Source: Chitinophagales bacterium (GTDB lineage Bacteria > Bacteroidota > Bacteroidia > Chitinophagales > JADIYW01). Taken from it: a stretch of 64,000 nucleotides of DNA. The stretch covers positions 1 to 64,000 of the forward strand of contig JAIBAX010000022.1 of the NCBI GenBank assembly GCA_019694955.1. Direction: 5' to 3'. Shown piece after piece: positions 1 through 7,795 of this stretch. The translations under genes and the position numbers were made by a program. Numbering within the stretch: position 1 is the first letter of the stretch; the number at the start of each line of letters is the position of its first letter. Below the pieces are notes generated by a model. It saw only the letters and a program-made list of their open reading frames with translations, ran no database searches and was not told the DNA's origin.

Positions 1-660
1 CTAAAAGAAATTAAACTTTTTAAAGATGTTGGGCCAAAAAAAGGAGGCGAGTATTCAACTGCATTTAAAAAGGTCTCACAAAACAATAAACATATAGAAA
101 TATACAATTCAATTAGAGACAACCTAGATTACGAAATCGTGTTGTTTGACGATTCGTTTTTTCAATTTTCACATAATCAGAACTATTTGAGGTTCTCTTT
201 TATAGAAAATCCTAATTTTAGTTACACAAAATATGATTATTTGAAAATTCTTTTTTCTGAATCAGACCTGTATGGCCTAACAGAAGAAGAAATGAATTCA
301 TTTATTGACGAAAATGAATATGAACAGTTTCTAAATGAACAAGAAATAAATTCAAACTTAGTTTACATCCGTTATGACTTTGATAAAAATGGATACAACC
401 CTTTATTACATTCTTATTCACATATTCATATAGGATTAAATGAGAATTTAAGAATCCCTTCATCTATTGTATTAACACCATTAGAATTTGTATTATTTAG
501 CATAAAACAATGCTATTATGCTGAGTGGAAACTTTATCAAGAAAGTTTTACTTTCTCAGACTTTGTAACAAAAAGAAATGATTCAAAAAAATTATGTCCA
601 ATCATTACAGACCAAAATGTTTGGAGAGCTGATGAACAAAACGAATTATACATCAAATAA
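1..660 (+). CDS. DUF2290-like protein, 5' partial
   Basis: The frame is open from base 1, so the gene begins upstream of the window; the first internal ATG at 139 is not the true start. At least 219 residues are visible. The segment YIRYDFDKNGYNPLLHSYSH followed by HIGLNENLRIP and a hydrophobic stretch resembles the DUF2290 family of bacterial proteins of unknown function; this match is from memory and moderate. There is no signal peptide or membrane segment in the visible part. It is followed by an attC-like palindrome, so it is best read as the first visible integron cassette. Confidence 0.6.
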   Translation, partial: LKEIKLFKDVGPKKGGEYSTAFKKVSQNNKHIEIYNSIRDNLDYEIVLFDDSFFQFSHNQNYLRFSFIENPNFSYTKYDYLKILFSESDLYGLTEEEMNSFIDENEYEQFLNEQEINSNLVYIRYDFDKNGYNPLLHSYSHIHIGLNENLRIPSSIVLTPLEFVLFSIKQCYYAEWKLYQESFTFSDFVTKRNDSKKLCPIITDQNVWRADEQNELYIK

Positions 661-715
661 ACAGTCAATAAAAAAAGTGAACAAAACCATATTTAGAGAA
701 AAAAAAGCCCGAACC

Positions 716-847
716 GCTAACAGCACCTACCCAAAAGTGGCGGTTCAGTGGTTAAATCAAGCTTTGTGCTACTATCAAAGTTTCTGCTTGATTGACAGTG
801 AAGTGCTTCTAAATCGCCACCTTCGGGTAGCTGCAAAACGTTATGTG
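716..847 (+). repeat. attC-like recombination site 1
   Basis: GCTAAC at 716-721 begins a left arm (AGCACCTACCCAAAAGTGGC) that pairs imperfectly with a right arm at about 815-838 and closes with GTTATGT at 840-846. Outer AAC/GTT ends and mismatched arms are the architecture of integron attC sites. The 3' end deviates from GTTRRRY. Confidence 0.6.
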
Positions 848-870
848 GCATTTTGCAGAACCGACAGACA

Positions 871-1122
871 ATGACAGAAAAAAATAATAATATCTTATTT
901 TGGACAGGAATTATAACTGCAATTTGGTTTGCTTGGACAGGTATGGTTTGGACTTATTGTGCTTGTTTACTTGTTGCTTATCCATTCGGTTTGACAAGTT
1001 TCTTCATTTGGAGAAGAATAAAAACTGACAATAATCCAAGAAATAAATTTATTCCAAGAATTCTAATTGTTGGACTGACACTTTCAATTTCTGTTTTAAT
1101 TTATTTATTAATCTTTGACTGA
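871..1122 (+). CDS. Small two-helix membrane protein
   Basis: An 83-residue protein starting at the ATG at 871; the in-frame TTG at 853 lies next to the attC site and is unlikely. Two hydrophobic helices are seen, about residues 8-45 (ILFWTGIITAIWFAWTGMVW and on) and 62-82, joined by a basic loop (RRIKTDNNPRNK) that should face the cytoplasm. It lies right behind an attC-like site and is followed, 1 base later, by the next gene, so the two form one two-gene cassette. Function unknown. Confidence 0.6.
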   Translation: MTEKNNNILFWTGIITAIWFAWTGMVWTYCACLLVAYPFGLTSFFIWRRIKTDNNPRNKFIPRILIVGLTLSISVLIYLLIFD

Positions 1123-1123
1123 T

Positions 1124-1624
1124 ATGGAAGGAAGAATTTTGTCAACTTATAGAATTCTTAAAGAAAAAGCTTGTAATGCAGATATAGATGAAAGCTGGGC
1201 TGAATGGGCAATAGAAATGATGCAAGCTGGTTACGAAAATGAAAATTTATATCAACTTGCAGGAATTTCTAACCCTTATAACCAATTTGAACTACAAGAA
1301 TTGACAAGCAAAGTATTAAACGACTTAAATCTTGACTACTATGACAAAAGGGAAACATTAAAGAATTATATTTACTATTTGGTTTCAGCAAACTTTGATA
1401 AACCAAATAACTATTTTGTAATTTTAAAAGAATTTAGAGACATTTATTACGAATTGGATATGGATAGTGAGTTTCAAAATTTAGCTTTATTATATTGGGC
1501 AAAAGACGACTTAATATATGAAGACAATCAACATTATTGGGATGGAGCAAACAGAGCAAATATTGACACAATTATTAGACATGAATTTGAATATTTGAAA
1601 CAGAAATTTGAAACAGAAAAATAA
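1124..1624 (+). CDS. Hypothetical protein, cassette gene
   Basis: A 166-residue protein from the ATG at 1124; its start nearly touches the stop of the membrane protein upstream. It is acidic and helical, rich in Trp and Tyr, without signal peptide or membrane helix. I recognise no family. Small acidic proteins of this kind in cassette arrays are sometimes immunity proteins, but nothing here proves that. The stop is followed within 10 bases by an attC-like site. Confidence 0.6.
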   Translation: MEGRILSTYRILKEKACNADIDESWAEWAIEMMQAGYENENLYQLAGISNPYNQFELQELTSKVLNDLNLDYYDKRETLKNYIYYLVSANFDKPNNYFVILKEFRDIYYELDMDSEFQNLALLYWAKDDLIYEDNQHYWDGANRANIDTIIRHEFEYLKQKFETEK

Positions 1625-1633
1625 AAAACGAAC

Positions 1634-1766
1634 GCACAACAAGGGTTTGCCAAAATTGGGGCAAAAGTGCTAAATTTGAGCATTGGAATTCTAAGGAACA
1701 TTTGTGCTGAATTGAACATTTGTGCTTCGAATGCCCCAACTTCAGCAAGCCCTAAAACGTTGTAAT
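1634..1766 (+). repeat. attC-like recombination site 2
   Basis: The left arm GCACAACAAGGGTTTGCC plus AAAATTGGGGCA (from 1634) pairs with the right arm TGCCCCAACTTCAGCAAGCC (1732-1751), closing with GTTGTAA at 1759-1765. This is the clearest attC-shaped structure in the window: long arms with a few bulges and a roughly 65-base central loop. Confidence 0.65.
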
Positions 1767-1793
1767 TGTGGAAAATCTATTAAGAAAAAGTAT

Positions 1794-2399
1794 ATGGAAG
1801 ATAGTATTAGAGCACTTGAAGTTGGAGAACATATTAGAATGAGACCAAAAATGTATTTCGAAAAGTGTTTTTCCGAAAACTCACTTGATTCTTTGCCATT
1901 TGAAGTTTTATGTCACGCTTTTGATGAGTATTTTGATGGAAACTGTGATGAAATTGAATTGACGGTTTGGAAAAATTCATTTTCAATCAAATATAATTCT
2001 GGGATGTCTTTAGAAAAATATATAAACGAGAACATCACAAAAGCAGAAATCATTATGACAGAAATTCGAGCTTGTTCTAACTTAAAGAAGCATTTAGCTG
2101 TTGGACAGGAATTTTGTGGTTTAGGAATGGCTACAATTAATTTTGCATCCGATAAATGTAAATTGACAACTGTATGGAATAATCTGAAAGGAACTTTTGA
2201 ATTTCAAAATGGTAAAACTATACGAAAGAATATAGAATCGTTCTTAAGTGAAGTTTCTTGGACAGAAATATTAGTTCAGCCAAACAATTTACTTTTCGAG
2301 AATTTGCATTTAACATCAAAAGGTATCGAAGAAAAATCATCTGAAATTATAAAGCGCTTAAAGGATTTGAAATTTATAGTAAATGATTTAATCGAATAA
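1794..2399 (+). CDS. Stand-alone GyrB-like ATPase domain, degenerate
   Basis: A 201-residue protein. The start at the ATG at 1794 is chosen because the upstream extension to 1722 is attC DNA. Residues 14-22 (IRMRPKMYF) match the gyrase B/topoisomerase IV N-terminus (RKRPGMYIG), residues 35-58 with CDEIELTV match the following helix and strand, and GLGMATINFASD (109-120) matches the GLHGVGASVVNAL loop. The residues that bind ATP are poorly kept: the Asn of the EVVDNSID motif is replaced (HAFDEYFD) and the DNGRGIP box reads YNSGMSL. No transducer or topoisomerase domain follows. It may be an inactive GHKL decoy or regulator; role unknown. Confidence 0.6.
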   Translation: MEDSIRALEVGEHIRMRPKMYFEKCFSENSLDSLPFEVLCHAFDEYFDGNCDEIELTVWKNSFSIKYNSGMSLEKYINENITKAEIIMTEIRACSNLKKHLAVGQEFCGLGMATINFASDKCKLTTVWNNLKGTFEFQNGKTIRKNIESFLSEVSWTEILVQPNNLLFENLHLTSKGIEEKSSEIIKRLKDLKFIVNDLIE

Positions 2400-2410
2400 G
2401 AGCAACTACT

Positions 2411-2538
2411 CGCAACATGGTATTTGCAGAAAAGTGGGTTTCGTGCTTAATCAAAGTTCAGTAGTTTTATTAACTTTGGCGTTTAATTGAAAGTTAGTAC
2501 ATTTTAAACCGCTCTTCGCAAATATTTGGGCGTTAGCA
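2411..2538 (+). repeat. attC-like recombination site 3
   Basis: CGCAAC (2411) with TATTTGCAGAAAAGTGGGTTT on the left pairs imperfectly with AAACCGCTCTTCGCAAATA on the right, closing with GTTAGCA at 2532-2538. Confidence 0.6.
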
Positions 2539-2558
2539 GAAATTTTAAAAAAATCAAA

Positions 2559-2894
2559 ATGCAACTTTATTTTAGCAAAATATTACACGACAATGGCAGG
2601 ATAAAAGATTACAGACGTGTTGAAATCAATTTCTACGATAATCAAGAATTGATTGTCAGTTGCTGCGATATAAATAATACAGCAAAGGAAATGTTTGGAG
2701 ACTCGGGCGTAGAATTTTTTTTAAATGTAGATGAAACAAATGTTACAAAACTAAAAACTATCGTCAATGCCCAAGACGATGCTGCGTTACTTAATTTTTT
2801 TCATTCAAAATATTCTAATCAAGAAAGTAGCTTTGAAAACATTATAGATTTTTTAAAAGAAAATAATATAGATTACAATTATAGCAGATGGTAA
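2559..2894 (+). CDS. Hypothetical protein, cassette gene
   Basis: A 111-residue protein starting at the ATG at 2559; the earlier in-frame TTG at 2526 lies inside the attC right arm. No signal peptide, membrane helix or known motif. A cluster of charged strands near the N-terminus (YRRVEINFYDNQELIVSC) suggests a small alpha/beta fold. It is framed by attC-like DNA on both sides, so it is a single-gene cassette. Confidence 0.55.
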   Translation: MQLYFSKILHDNGRIKDYRRVEINFYDNQELIVSCCDINNTAKEMFGDSGVEFFLNVDETNVTKLKTIVNAQDDAALLNFFHSKYSNQESSFENIIDFLKENNIDYNYSRW

Positions 2895-3216
2895 AATAAC
2901 AGCACCTACAAGAAAGCCCTGCCAATTTTCACTAAAAAATCTGTAGTGGGCGGTGTGGTGGCGACTGGAGTAAAATTCGAGTTTTTTGGATGCACAATAT
3001 TTCTATACAATTTTTCGGTATTTGCCATAAAAATTAGGCAGGTCGACATTTTGCCTTAAGTATTTTGGCAGCATAAACAACGTTTTGTCTTACATAGAAA
3101 GATTTTCGGTAATAAAATGCATGTTTCATTTTTTATCAGGATATGAAAAAGTAAAGATGATTTATGCTATTTTTGTCAACGGATTGTGGGAGGTTTTTTC
3201 ACAGTCTGACGTTAGT
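2895..3216 (+). repeat. Composite attC-like / intergenic repeat region
   Basis: A 340-base gap without a gene. It starts with AACAGCACCTAC, similar to the left end of site 1, contains the repeat block at 2930-3078, and ends with a short palindrome (AACGGATTGTG ... CACAGTCTGACGTT) closing in GTTAGTA near 3210. It looks like two cassette junctions fused, or a decayed cassette. Confidence 0.45.
2930..3078. repeat. Intergenic repeat block, copy 1
   Basis: About 150 bases shared with 4128-4281 at roughly 80% identity by eye. The best conserved parts are TAGTGGGCGGTGTGGTGGC and GGCAGGTCGAC, followed by TTTTGCCTTAAGTATTTTGG. No ORF is conserved across both copies. Confidence 0.7.
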
Positions 3217-3236
3217 AGCCATTTTAGACAGACAAG

Positions 3237-4004
3237 ATGCAGACAGAAATTAACACAATATTGAATGAATTGGAAATCAAACGAATTGACAAATTTCCCG
3301 ACAGACCAACAATAGTTTTTCTGCACGACTCTTTAGGCTGTATAGAACTTTGGCGTGACTTTCCACAAAAATTAGCAGAAGCGACACAATGCAACGTTCT
3401 TATTTATGACCGCTTGGGCTACGGAAAATCTGCACCAATGCCAACACACGACAGACCGACAAATTATATGGAATTGGAGGCGGACATTTTGCACGAATTA
3501 TTGCAAAAATCAAAAATTGACAACGCAATTTTATTCGGACACAGTGACGGTGCAACAATCGCTTTGCTGACAGCAAGCAAATTTCCAGACAGAATTAAAG
3601 CAGTTATCGTTGAAGCCGCACATATTTTTGTAGAAGACGTTACACTTCAAGGAATTTATGAAGCAGTTGAAAGTTACAAGAACACAAACTTATCCGAACG
3701 TTTGGCAAAATATCATGGGGACAAAGTAGAGGCACTTTTTAAAGCGTGGACAGAAACCTGGACACGAGCCGACTATCGCAGTTGGAACATTGAACATTTC
3801 TTACCGAACATCACTTGTCCGCTTTTGTTTATTCAAGGTGAGGCTGACGAATATGGGACTTTGGCACAAGTTGAAAAAACTATCAGTCAAGTAAGCGGAA
3901 AAGCAGAAAAATACGTTATTCCAAACGTGGGACACACGCCACACAAAGAAGCCAGCGAGTTAGTTTTGAACAGATCAACAAAATTTATAACGACAGAAAC
4001 CTAA
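3237..4004 (+). CDS. Alpha/beta hydrolase
   Basis: A 255-residue soluble hydrolase starting at the ATG at 3237, 21 bases after an attC-like end. The nucleophile elbow GHSDG puts the catalytic Ser at residue 103. The oxyanion region FLHDSLG lies at 28-34, and the candidate acid and base are in FIQGEADEYGT and NVGHTPHKEA near the C-terminus. Length and motif order fit the alpha/beta hydrolase fold 1 family (esterases, haloalkane dehalogenases, proline iminopeptidases). The substrate cannot be told. It sits alone between attC-like sites, so it is a cassette gene. Confidence 0.85.
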   Translation: MQTEINTILNELEIKRIDKFPDRPTIVFLHDSLGCIELWRDFPQKLAEATQCNVLIYDRLGYGKSAPMPTHDRPTNYMELEADILHELLQKSKIDNAILFGHSDGATIALLTASKFPDRIKAVIVEAAHIFVEDVTLQGIYEAVESYKNTNLSERLAKYHGDKVEALFKAWTETWTRADYRSWNIEHFLPNITCPLLFIQGEADEYGTLAQVEKTISQVSGKAEKYVIPNVGHTPHKEASELVLNRSTKFITTET

Positions 4005-4012
4005 AAAAAACG

Positions 4013-4118
4013 GCTACTAACACGAGCTTTTAGTCAGACGGGCTGAAGTGCATCCCGATAGCTTTTGGGAAGCGTTTTATCCCGCCCGTACGCAAAGCCC
4101 AAAATCGTCAGGTTACGA
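4013..4118 (+). repeat. attC-like recombination site 5
   Basis: CTACTAACACGAGCTTTTAG with GACGGGC on the left pairs imperfectly with GCCCGTACGCAAAGCCC on the right; the outer ends are TAAC and GTTA (GTTACGA from 4112). It directly follows the hydrolase stop. Confidence 0.55.
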
Positions 4119-4127
4119 AAAAACCAA

Positions 4128-4281
4128 TTTTTTCTAAAAATCGGTAGTGAGCGGCGTGGTGGCAACTGGAGTAAATTTTAGTTTTTTGGATTCAAAATTT
4201 ACCTAGGCAATTTTTAAGTGTTTGCCATAAAAATAGGCAGGTCGACGTTTTGCCTTAAGTATTTTGGCAGCAAAAACAGTC
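4128..4281. repeat. Intergenic repeat block, copy 2
   Basis: Second copy of the block at 2930-3078. Its last third forms the apparent N-terminus of an ORF opening at 4218, which is why that start is not trusted. Confidence 0.7.
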
Positions 4282-4316
4282 TTTATTACAAAAAACCTTA
4301 CTTTCCAGAGCCAATA

Positions 4317-4469
4317 ATGGAAACTGTTTTAAAATTGCCAGGTTTAAAAAATGAAGACATATGGATATATAAAATAACTAACGACGAATTATATATTATA
4401 TACACATACCCAATCAACGAATACGAAAAATGGTTTAATTTACTTTACTATAAAAAAAACAGCCGTTAA
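4317..4469 (+). CDS. Possible small cassette protein
   Basis: A 50-residue ORF from the ATG at 4317 (METVLKLPGLKNEDIWIYKI). The ORF is open from 4218, but its first part is the intergenic repeat. No motif is recognised. It could be a real cassette gene or the remnant of one; the attC-like sequence right after its stop is the main argument for it. Confidence 0.3.
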   Translation: METVLKLPGLKNEDIWIYKITNDELYIIYTYPINEYEKWFNLLYYKKNSR

Positions 4470-4716
4470 CATGAGTTTGTCAAAAATATAAGACAATATT
4501 GGGACAAAAATTCTGAATAATTTGAGCCAAAATGAATTGCAAAGACAACAACGTCGGTCAGGTTCTATACGCAAATTGCTTCACCGAACTGCACACATCG
4601 CACAACTTGTAGATTTACAAAGCCACCAAGATTTGGAACTGTCGCTCTAACTTTGTAATTTCGTAAATCCGCTAGTGCGTTGGTGGTAATTTTATGAAAG
4701 CTCGTCAACAATTAAT
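4452..4716 (+). repeat. Weak attC-like region 6
   Basis: GTTAACATGAGTTTGTCA at about 4463 and GAAAGCTCGTCAAC near 4697 form the outer arms of a weak palindrome about 250 bases across. The interior has no gene. Low confidence as a recombination site. Confidence 0.35.
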
Positions 4717-4724
4717 ACTTATAT

Positions 4725-5195
4725 ATGGAAGATAACATACCGTTGAATGTAGTCGTACTGGAATACAAACAAAATGGACAAATATTACGAGGAACTACTG
4801 CCTCTGCAACTTCAAAAGAAGAAGCTATTCTTATGGGTATACAAACCTTTGAAAAAATTAATAAGGACTTTAATTATAAGTTGGAATTACTTAGTTTATA
4901 TTCAGAATGGAAGCCATCAGAGGAATTAGAAAATCTAATTAAGAAGAAATATCCAAGTGTAAATATTTCTTATTCATTTATTGAAGATAGCGGAAGTGAA
5001 TTTGAAAATGAAATGTATAAAATTTATTCAAGTAATCAAAATGAAAATGAATCTACCAAAATAATTGAATCAAATAAAATTGAAAATAACAAGGAGGAAA
5101 ATTTGTCAGGAAAAGTATACAAACCCAAATTAACGAACAATAACCCTAATCGAACAAACAATAAAAGAAAATGGTGGGAATTTTGGAAAGCATAA
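4725..5195 (+). CDS. Hypothetical protein with WWEFWK tail
   Basis: A 156-residue soluble protein from the ATG at 4725, 9 bases after the attC-like arm. A compact N-terminal half is followed by an Asn/Glu/Ser-rich, low-complexity linker (about 105-145) and the basic aromatic tail NKRKWWEFWKA. It overlaps the next gene by 25 bases, so the two are probably co-translated. Family not recognised. Confidence 0.6.
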   Translation: MEDNIPLNVVVLEYKQNGQILRGTTASATSKEEAILMGIQTFEKINKDFNYKLELLSLYSEWKPSEELENLIKKKYPSVNISYSFIEDSGSEFENEMYKIYSSNQNENESTKIIESNKIENNKEENLSGKVYKPKLTNNNPNRTNNKRKWWEFWKA

Positions 5196-5788
5196 CAAAG
5201 ACTAAATTATTTTTAATAAGCTTTATTCTTATTGGGCAAACATTGTATGCCCAAGTAAAAACAAACATAAATCCAAGTAACTATTATGACTACTTTTGCA
5301 ACTCTTACGACAGTTTAAAAGGAACTGAATTGACTACTAACTGGCTAAGGTTAGAGGATGCTGTTCCAGTAATGCTTGATGAATTGCAAAATGCAGGTTA
5401 TGATTGGGTATATGATAGAACTATATATAAATTAATGAACGGACAATATTTAAATATTTCGGCATACAGCAGGAAAAATAATATTGGCTTTTTGTACATC
5501 GAAGGACACGATTTATTTCCTTCAAAAACGCATAGGGATATTTTATTTCAAAGTGACAATTCAAAAGTGGAGTACACGGAATGTGTAGAAACATTTACGG
5601 GAGAAGCAGATTTTGTAAAAATAGATTCTCTACCTTCAAATATATACATTCTCAAAGAAGACTGTTATTTCTATCAGAGTACAGATAATTTTGATGACAA
5701 TAATAGGCTAATAACGAAAGAAGACGCTTTAGAAATTCTAAGAGAAGATATTCGGAAATATTTGAAGAATGCTCCCATGCCTAAATAG
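5171..5788 (+). CDS. Secreted hypothetical protein
   Basis: A 205-residue protein with a signal peptide: basic residues, a hydrophobic core (KLFLISFILIGQTLYAQ) and probable cleavage after about residue 27. The mature part is rich in Tyr and Asp. It overlaps the upstream gene by 25 bases in another frame, so the pair belongs to one cassette. No family recognised. Confidence 0.6.
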   Translation: MVGILESITKTKLFLISFILIGQTLYAQVKTNINPSNYYDYFCNSYDSLKGTELTTNWLRLEDAVPVMLDELQNAGYDWVYDRTIYKLMNGQYLNISAYSRKNNIGFLYIEGHDLFPSKTHRDILFQSDNSKVEYTECVETFTGEADFVKIDSLPSNIYILKEDCYFYQSTDNFDDNNRLITKEDALEILREDIRKYLKNAPMPK

Positions 5789-5892
5789 TGAAAATGTATA
5801 AATACGGCAAGTATTCGAAAAAGTTCATTTGGTTGAAATGTAACATCTATCATTTTCTTTCAATAAAAATTGCATGCTCCACAGATATTATA

Positions 5893-5926
5893 GATATTCA
5901 ACCTAATTTTTAAAATATGCTGAAAA
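5893..5926 (+). repeat. 34-bp direct repeat, copy 1
   Basis: Identical to 7020-7053, where the same 34 bases carry the start codon and first codons of the cyclophilin gene. Here they are followed by unrelated sequence. Confidence 0.85.
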
Positions 5927-5954
5927 AAGTTAATAGAATTTGAACTATTTTTAC

Positions 5955-6018
5955 CTAACAGATTGTGGGCGGTTTTTTCATAACTTGTCCCGCCAAAGTG
6001 GCTGTCGACCGTTAGTGG
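5955..6018 (+). repeat. Short attC-like site 7
   Basis: CTAACAGATTGTGGGCGG on the left with CCCGCC and CCGTTAGTG on the right forms a short stem (GGCGG/CCGCC) with TAAC/GTTA ends. The GATTGTGGG-GGTTTTTTCA part also occurs at 3182-3200, next to another cassette start. Confidence 0.4.
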
Positions 6019-6043
6019 TATTTACTCCAAAATTCTAAACATC

Positions 6044-6886
6044 ATGAAACAAAAATTTTCTGTACTGATTTTCCTATCCTTAACCCAATTGTCAGCATTA
6101 TTTGCGACAGCTCAATATGGTGACAGATTAATTGTTGATAAAGATACATTTTGGATCAATTCAAATCCGTTAGAAGTATACTTTGATAAAAAAGGTAGTA
6201 GGACAATAAACGGTGAAACAGTGTATGGCAGTTGCACTGCATTATGGAGAGGATATGTCGCAACTTGGCAAATAAAAAGCGATAGTATATTTTTAGTAAG
6301 ACTACAAACTGATTTTTGTAGTAATAATCCAATTGATTTGGATGTTAAAACGGAATTTGGAACAAGTATAGTGTTTGCTAATTGGGTTGATAATACAATT
6401 GTACAAACAAAAGGATCGCTTATTCAATATGTTCATATGGGTTATATGTCGATTTTTGAGCAAGAAATTTATTATAAGTTTGACAAAGGCATACTTAAAT
6501 CTACGAAAGTCAAAAAATATGTTAGGTATAATGATAAACAAATTTTACCGGCAGAAATATTATTATCCATGACTTTGAAAAATTTAGTACTGAAAGAGAT
6601 CACTTTGGATGAAAGAGCGCAATTTAGTGAAGGAATGACGTGCTCCCTGAAAATCATCTTTAATAAAAATAGAAAAATTGATAAGATTGAAATGAGTAAT
6701 AATAAACAAGCACAAAATCCAATGGAAGAAGTTATTTTAAAAAAAGCAAAAATTGCATTGACTAATTTGCCTAAATTGATGAAAGTAACACACAAAAGGT
6801 ATTATCCGCCAACGATAAATTTATTCTTTAGCGGACATTGCCTTAAAATGCCAAAAGACAGAGAATATGGTTGTGATGAAGAATGA
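6044..6886 (+). CDS. Secreted hypothetical protein, cassette gene
   Basis: A 280-residue protein with a signal peptide (about residues 1-23, ending LFATAQ). The mature part is beta-rich with four scattered Cys and a C-terminal half reminiscent of energy-transducer-like domains (ERAQFSEGMTCSLKIIFNKN), but I cannot name the family. It lies between the two copies of the 34-bp direct repeat and behind an attC-like end, so it is the last cassette before ordinary chromosomal genes. Confidence 0.65.
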   Translation: MKQKFSVLIFLSLTQLSALFATAQYGDRLIVDKDTFWINSNPLEVYFDKKGSRTINGETVYGSCTALWRGYVATWQIKSDSIFLVRLQTDFCSNNPIDLDVKTEFGTSIVFANWVDNTIVQTKGSLIQYVHMGYMSIFEQEIYYKFDKGILKSTKVKKYVRYNDKQILPAEILLSMTLKNLVLKEITLDERAQFSEGMTCSLKIIFNKNRKIDKIEMSNNKQAQNPMEEVILKKAKIALTNLPKLMKVTHKRYYPPTINLFFSGHCLKMPKDREYGCDEE

Positions 6887-7019
6887 AAATGCCAAAAGGA
6901 AATTTTTTTGATCATAGTTGGTTGTTTAAAAAATTGTCAAAATTTTAATGCAAATTACATTGATAATCAATTTATTAATAAATAATATGATAATGAAAAT
7001 ATTTTAATCTGAAAATAGC

Positions 7020-7053
7020 GATATTCAACCTAATTTTTAAAATATGCTGAAAA
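7020..7053 (+). repeat. 34-bp direct repeat, copy 2
   Basis: Second copy of 5893-5926; it includes the ATG at 7044 of the cyclophilin gene. Confidence 0.85.
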
Positions 7054-7736
7054 GAATTGTAGTCATCTGTTGGGTGTGTTTATTGTACGCACATCCCGCC
7101 ATTGGGCAAACCTATCGCCTAAAAATGAAAACTTCTAAAGGAAATATACACCTCATGTTGTACGACGGTACGCCTTTGCACCGCGATAATTTCATCAAAC
7201 TCGTCAACGAAAAATTTTATGATGGGTTATTGTTTCATCGTGTTATAGATCAGTTTGTAGTGCAAGGTGGCGATCCAGACTCTAGGCATGCTTCCGATAC
7301 AGCGCAATTGGGCGAGGGAGATTTGGGCTATACCTTACCAGCAGAAATTATGCCGGAGAAGTATTATCATAAGCGTGGTGCACTGGGGCAAGCACGAGAT
7401 GATAATCCTGCCAAAGCCTCCTCCGCTTGTCAGTTTTATATTGTTGAAGGAAAAGTATCCAATGACTCCATCTTCGAAAAGGCATTTACGAGAACCGGAT
7501 ATGTGATCCCTGAAGAACATAAAGAGGTGTATAAGGAAATCGGTGGGATACCACATCTTGACAGCAATTATACCGTGTATGGTGAAGTGACAAAAGGAAT
7601 GGATGTCGTCGATGCAATTACTCAGGTAGATAAAGATGCCAATGATAGGCCCAAACAAAACGTATATATCTTAAAAATTAAGATAACAAAGGGGAAGCGT
7701 GCGGCAAAGGAATTGAAAAATACGCAGCTAAACTAG
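7044..7736 (+). CDS. Cyclophilin-type peptidyl-prolyl isomerase
   Basis: A 230-residue exported cyclophilin that interconverts cis and trans Xaa-Pro bonds. A signal peptide ends near residue 21 (HPAIGQ). The catalytic core shows FHRVIDQFVVQGGDPDSR with the active-site Arg, then ACQFYIVEG with the conserved Gln/Phe. The insert between the two blocks is longer than in minimal cyclophilins, as is common in Bacteroidota. A C-terminal basic tail ends the protein. It probably acts in the periplasm on folding of exported proteins. It is the first gene outside the cassette array. Confidence 0.92.
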   Translation: MLKRIVVICWVCLLYAHPAIGQTYRLKMKTSKGNIHLMLYDGTPLHRDNFIKLVNEKFYDGLLFHRVIDQFVVQGGDPDSRHASDTAQLGEGDLGYTLPAEIMPEKYYHKRGALGQARDDNPAKASSACQFYIVEGKVSNDSIFEKAFTRTGYVIPEEHKEVYKEIGGIPHLDSNYTVYGEVTKGMDVVDAITQVDKDANDRPKQNVYILKIKITKGKRAAKELKNTQLN

Positions 7737-7767
7737 AATATTTTAGCATTTTTTAATTTCCTTTTTT

Positions 7768-7775
7768 TACATTTG
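7768..7775 (+). promoter_or_regulatory. Bacteroidota -7 promoter box
   Basis: TACATTTG fits TAnnTTTG and lies 20 bases upstream of the ATG at 7796. Confidence 0.5.
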
Positions 7776-7795
7776 TTAACTGTAAAACGACTATT

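Noticed and set aside
578-874. 98-codon ORF after the DUF2290-like gene
   Set aside because: It spans the attC-like palindrome and overlaps the partial gene out of frame.
4218-4316. N-terminal extension of the small ORF ending at 4469
   Set aside because: It is translated intergenic repeat shared with 2930-3078; the ATG at 4317 is used instead.
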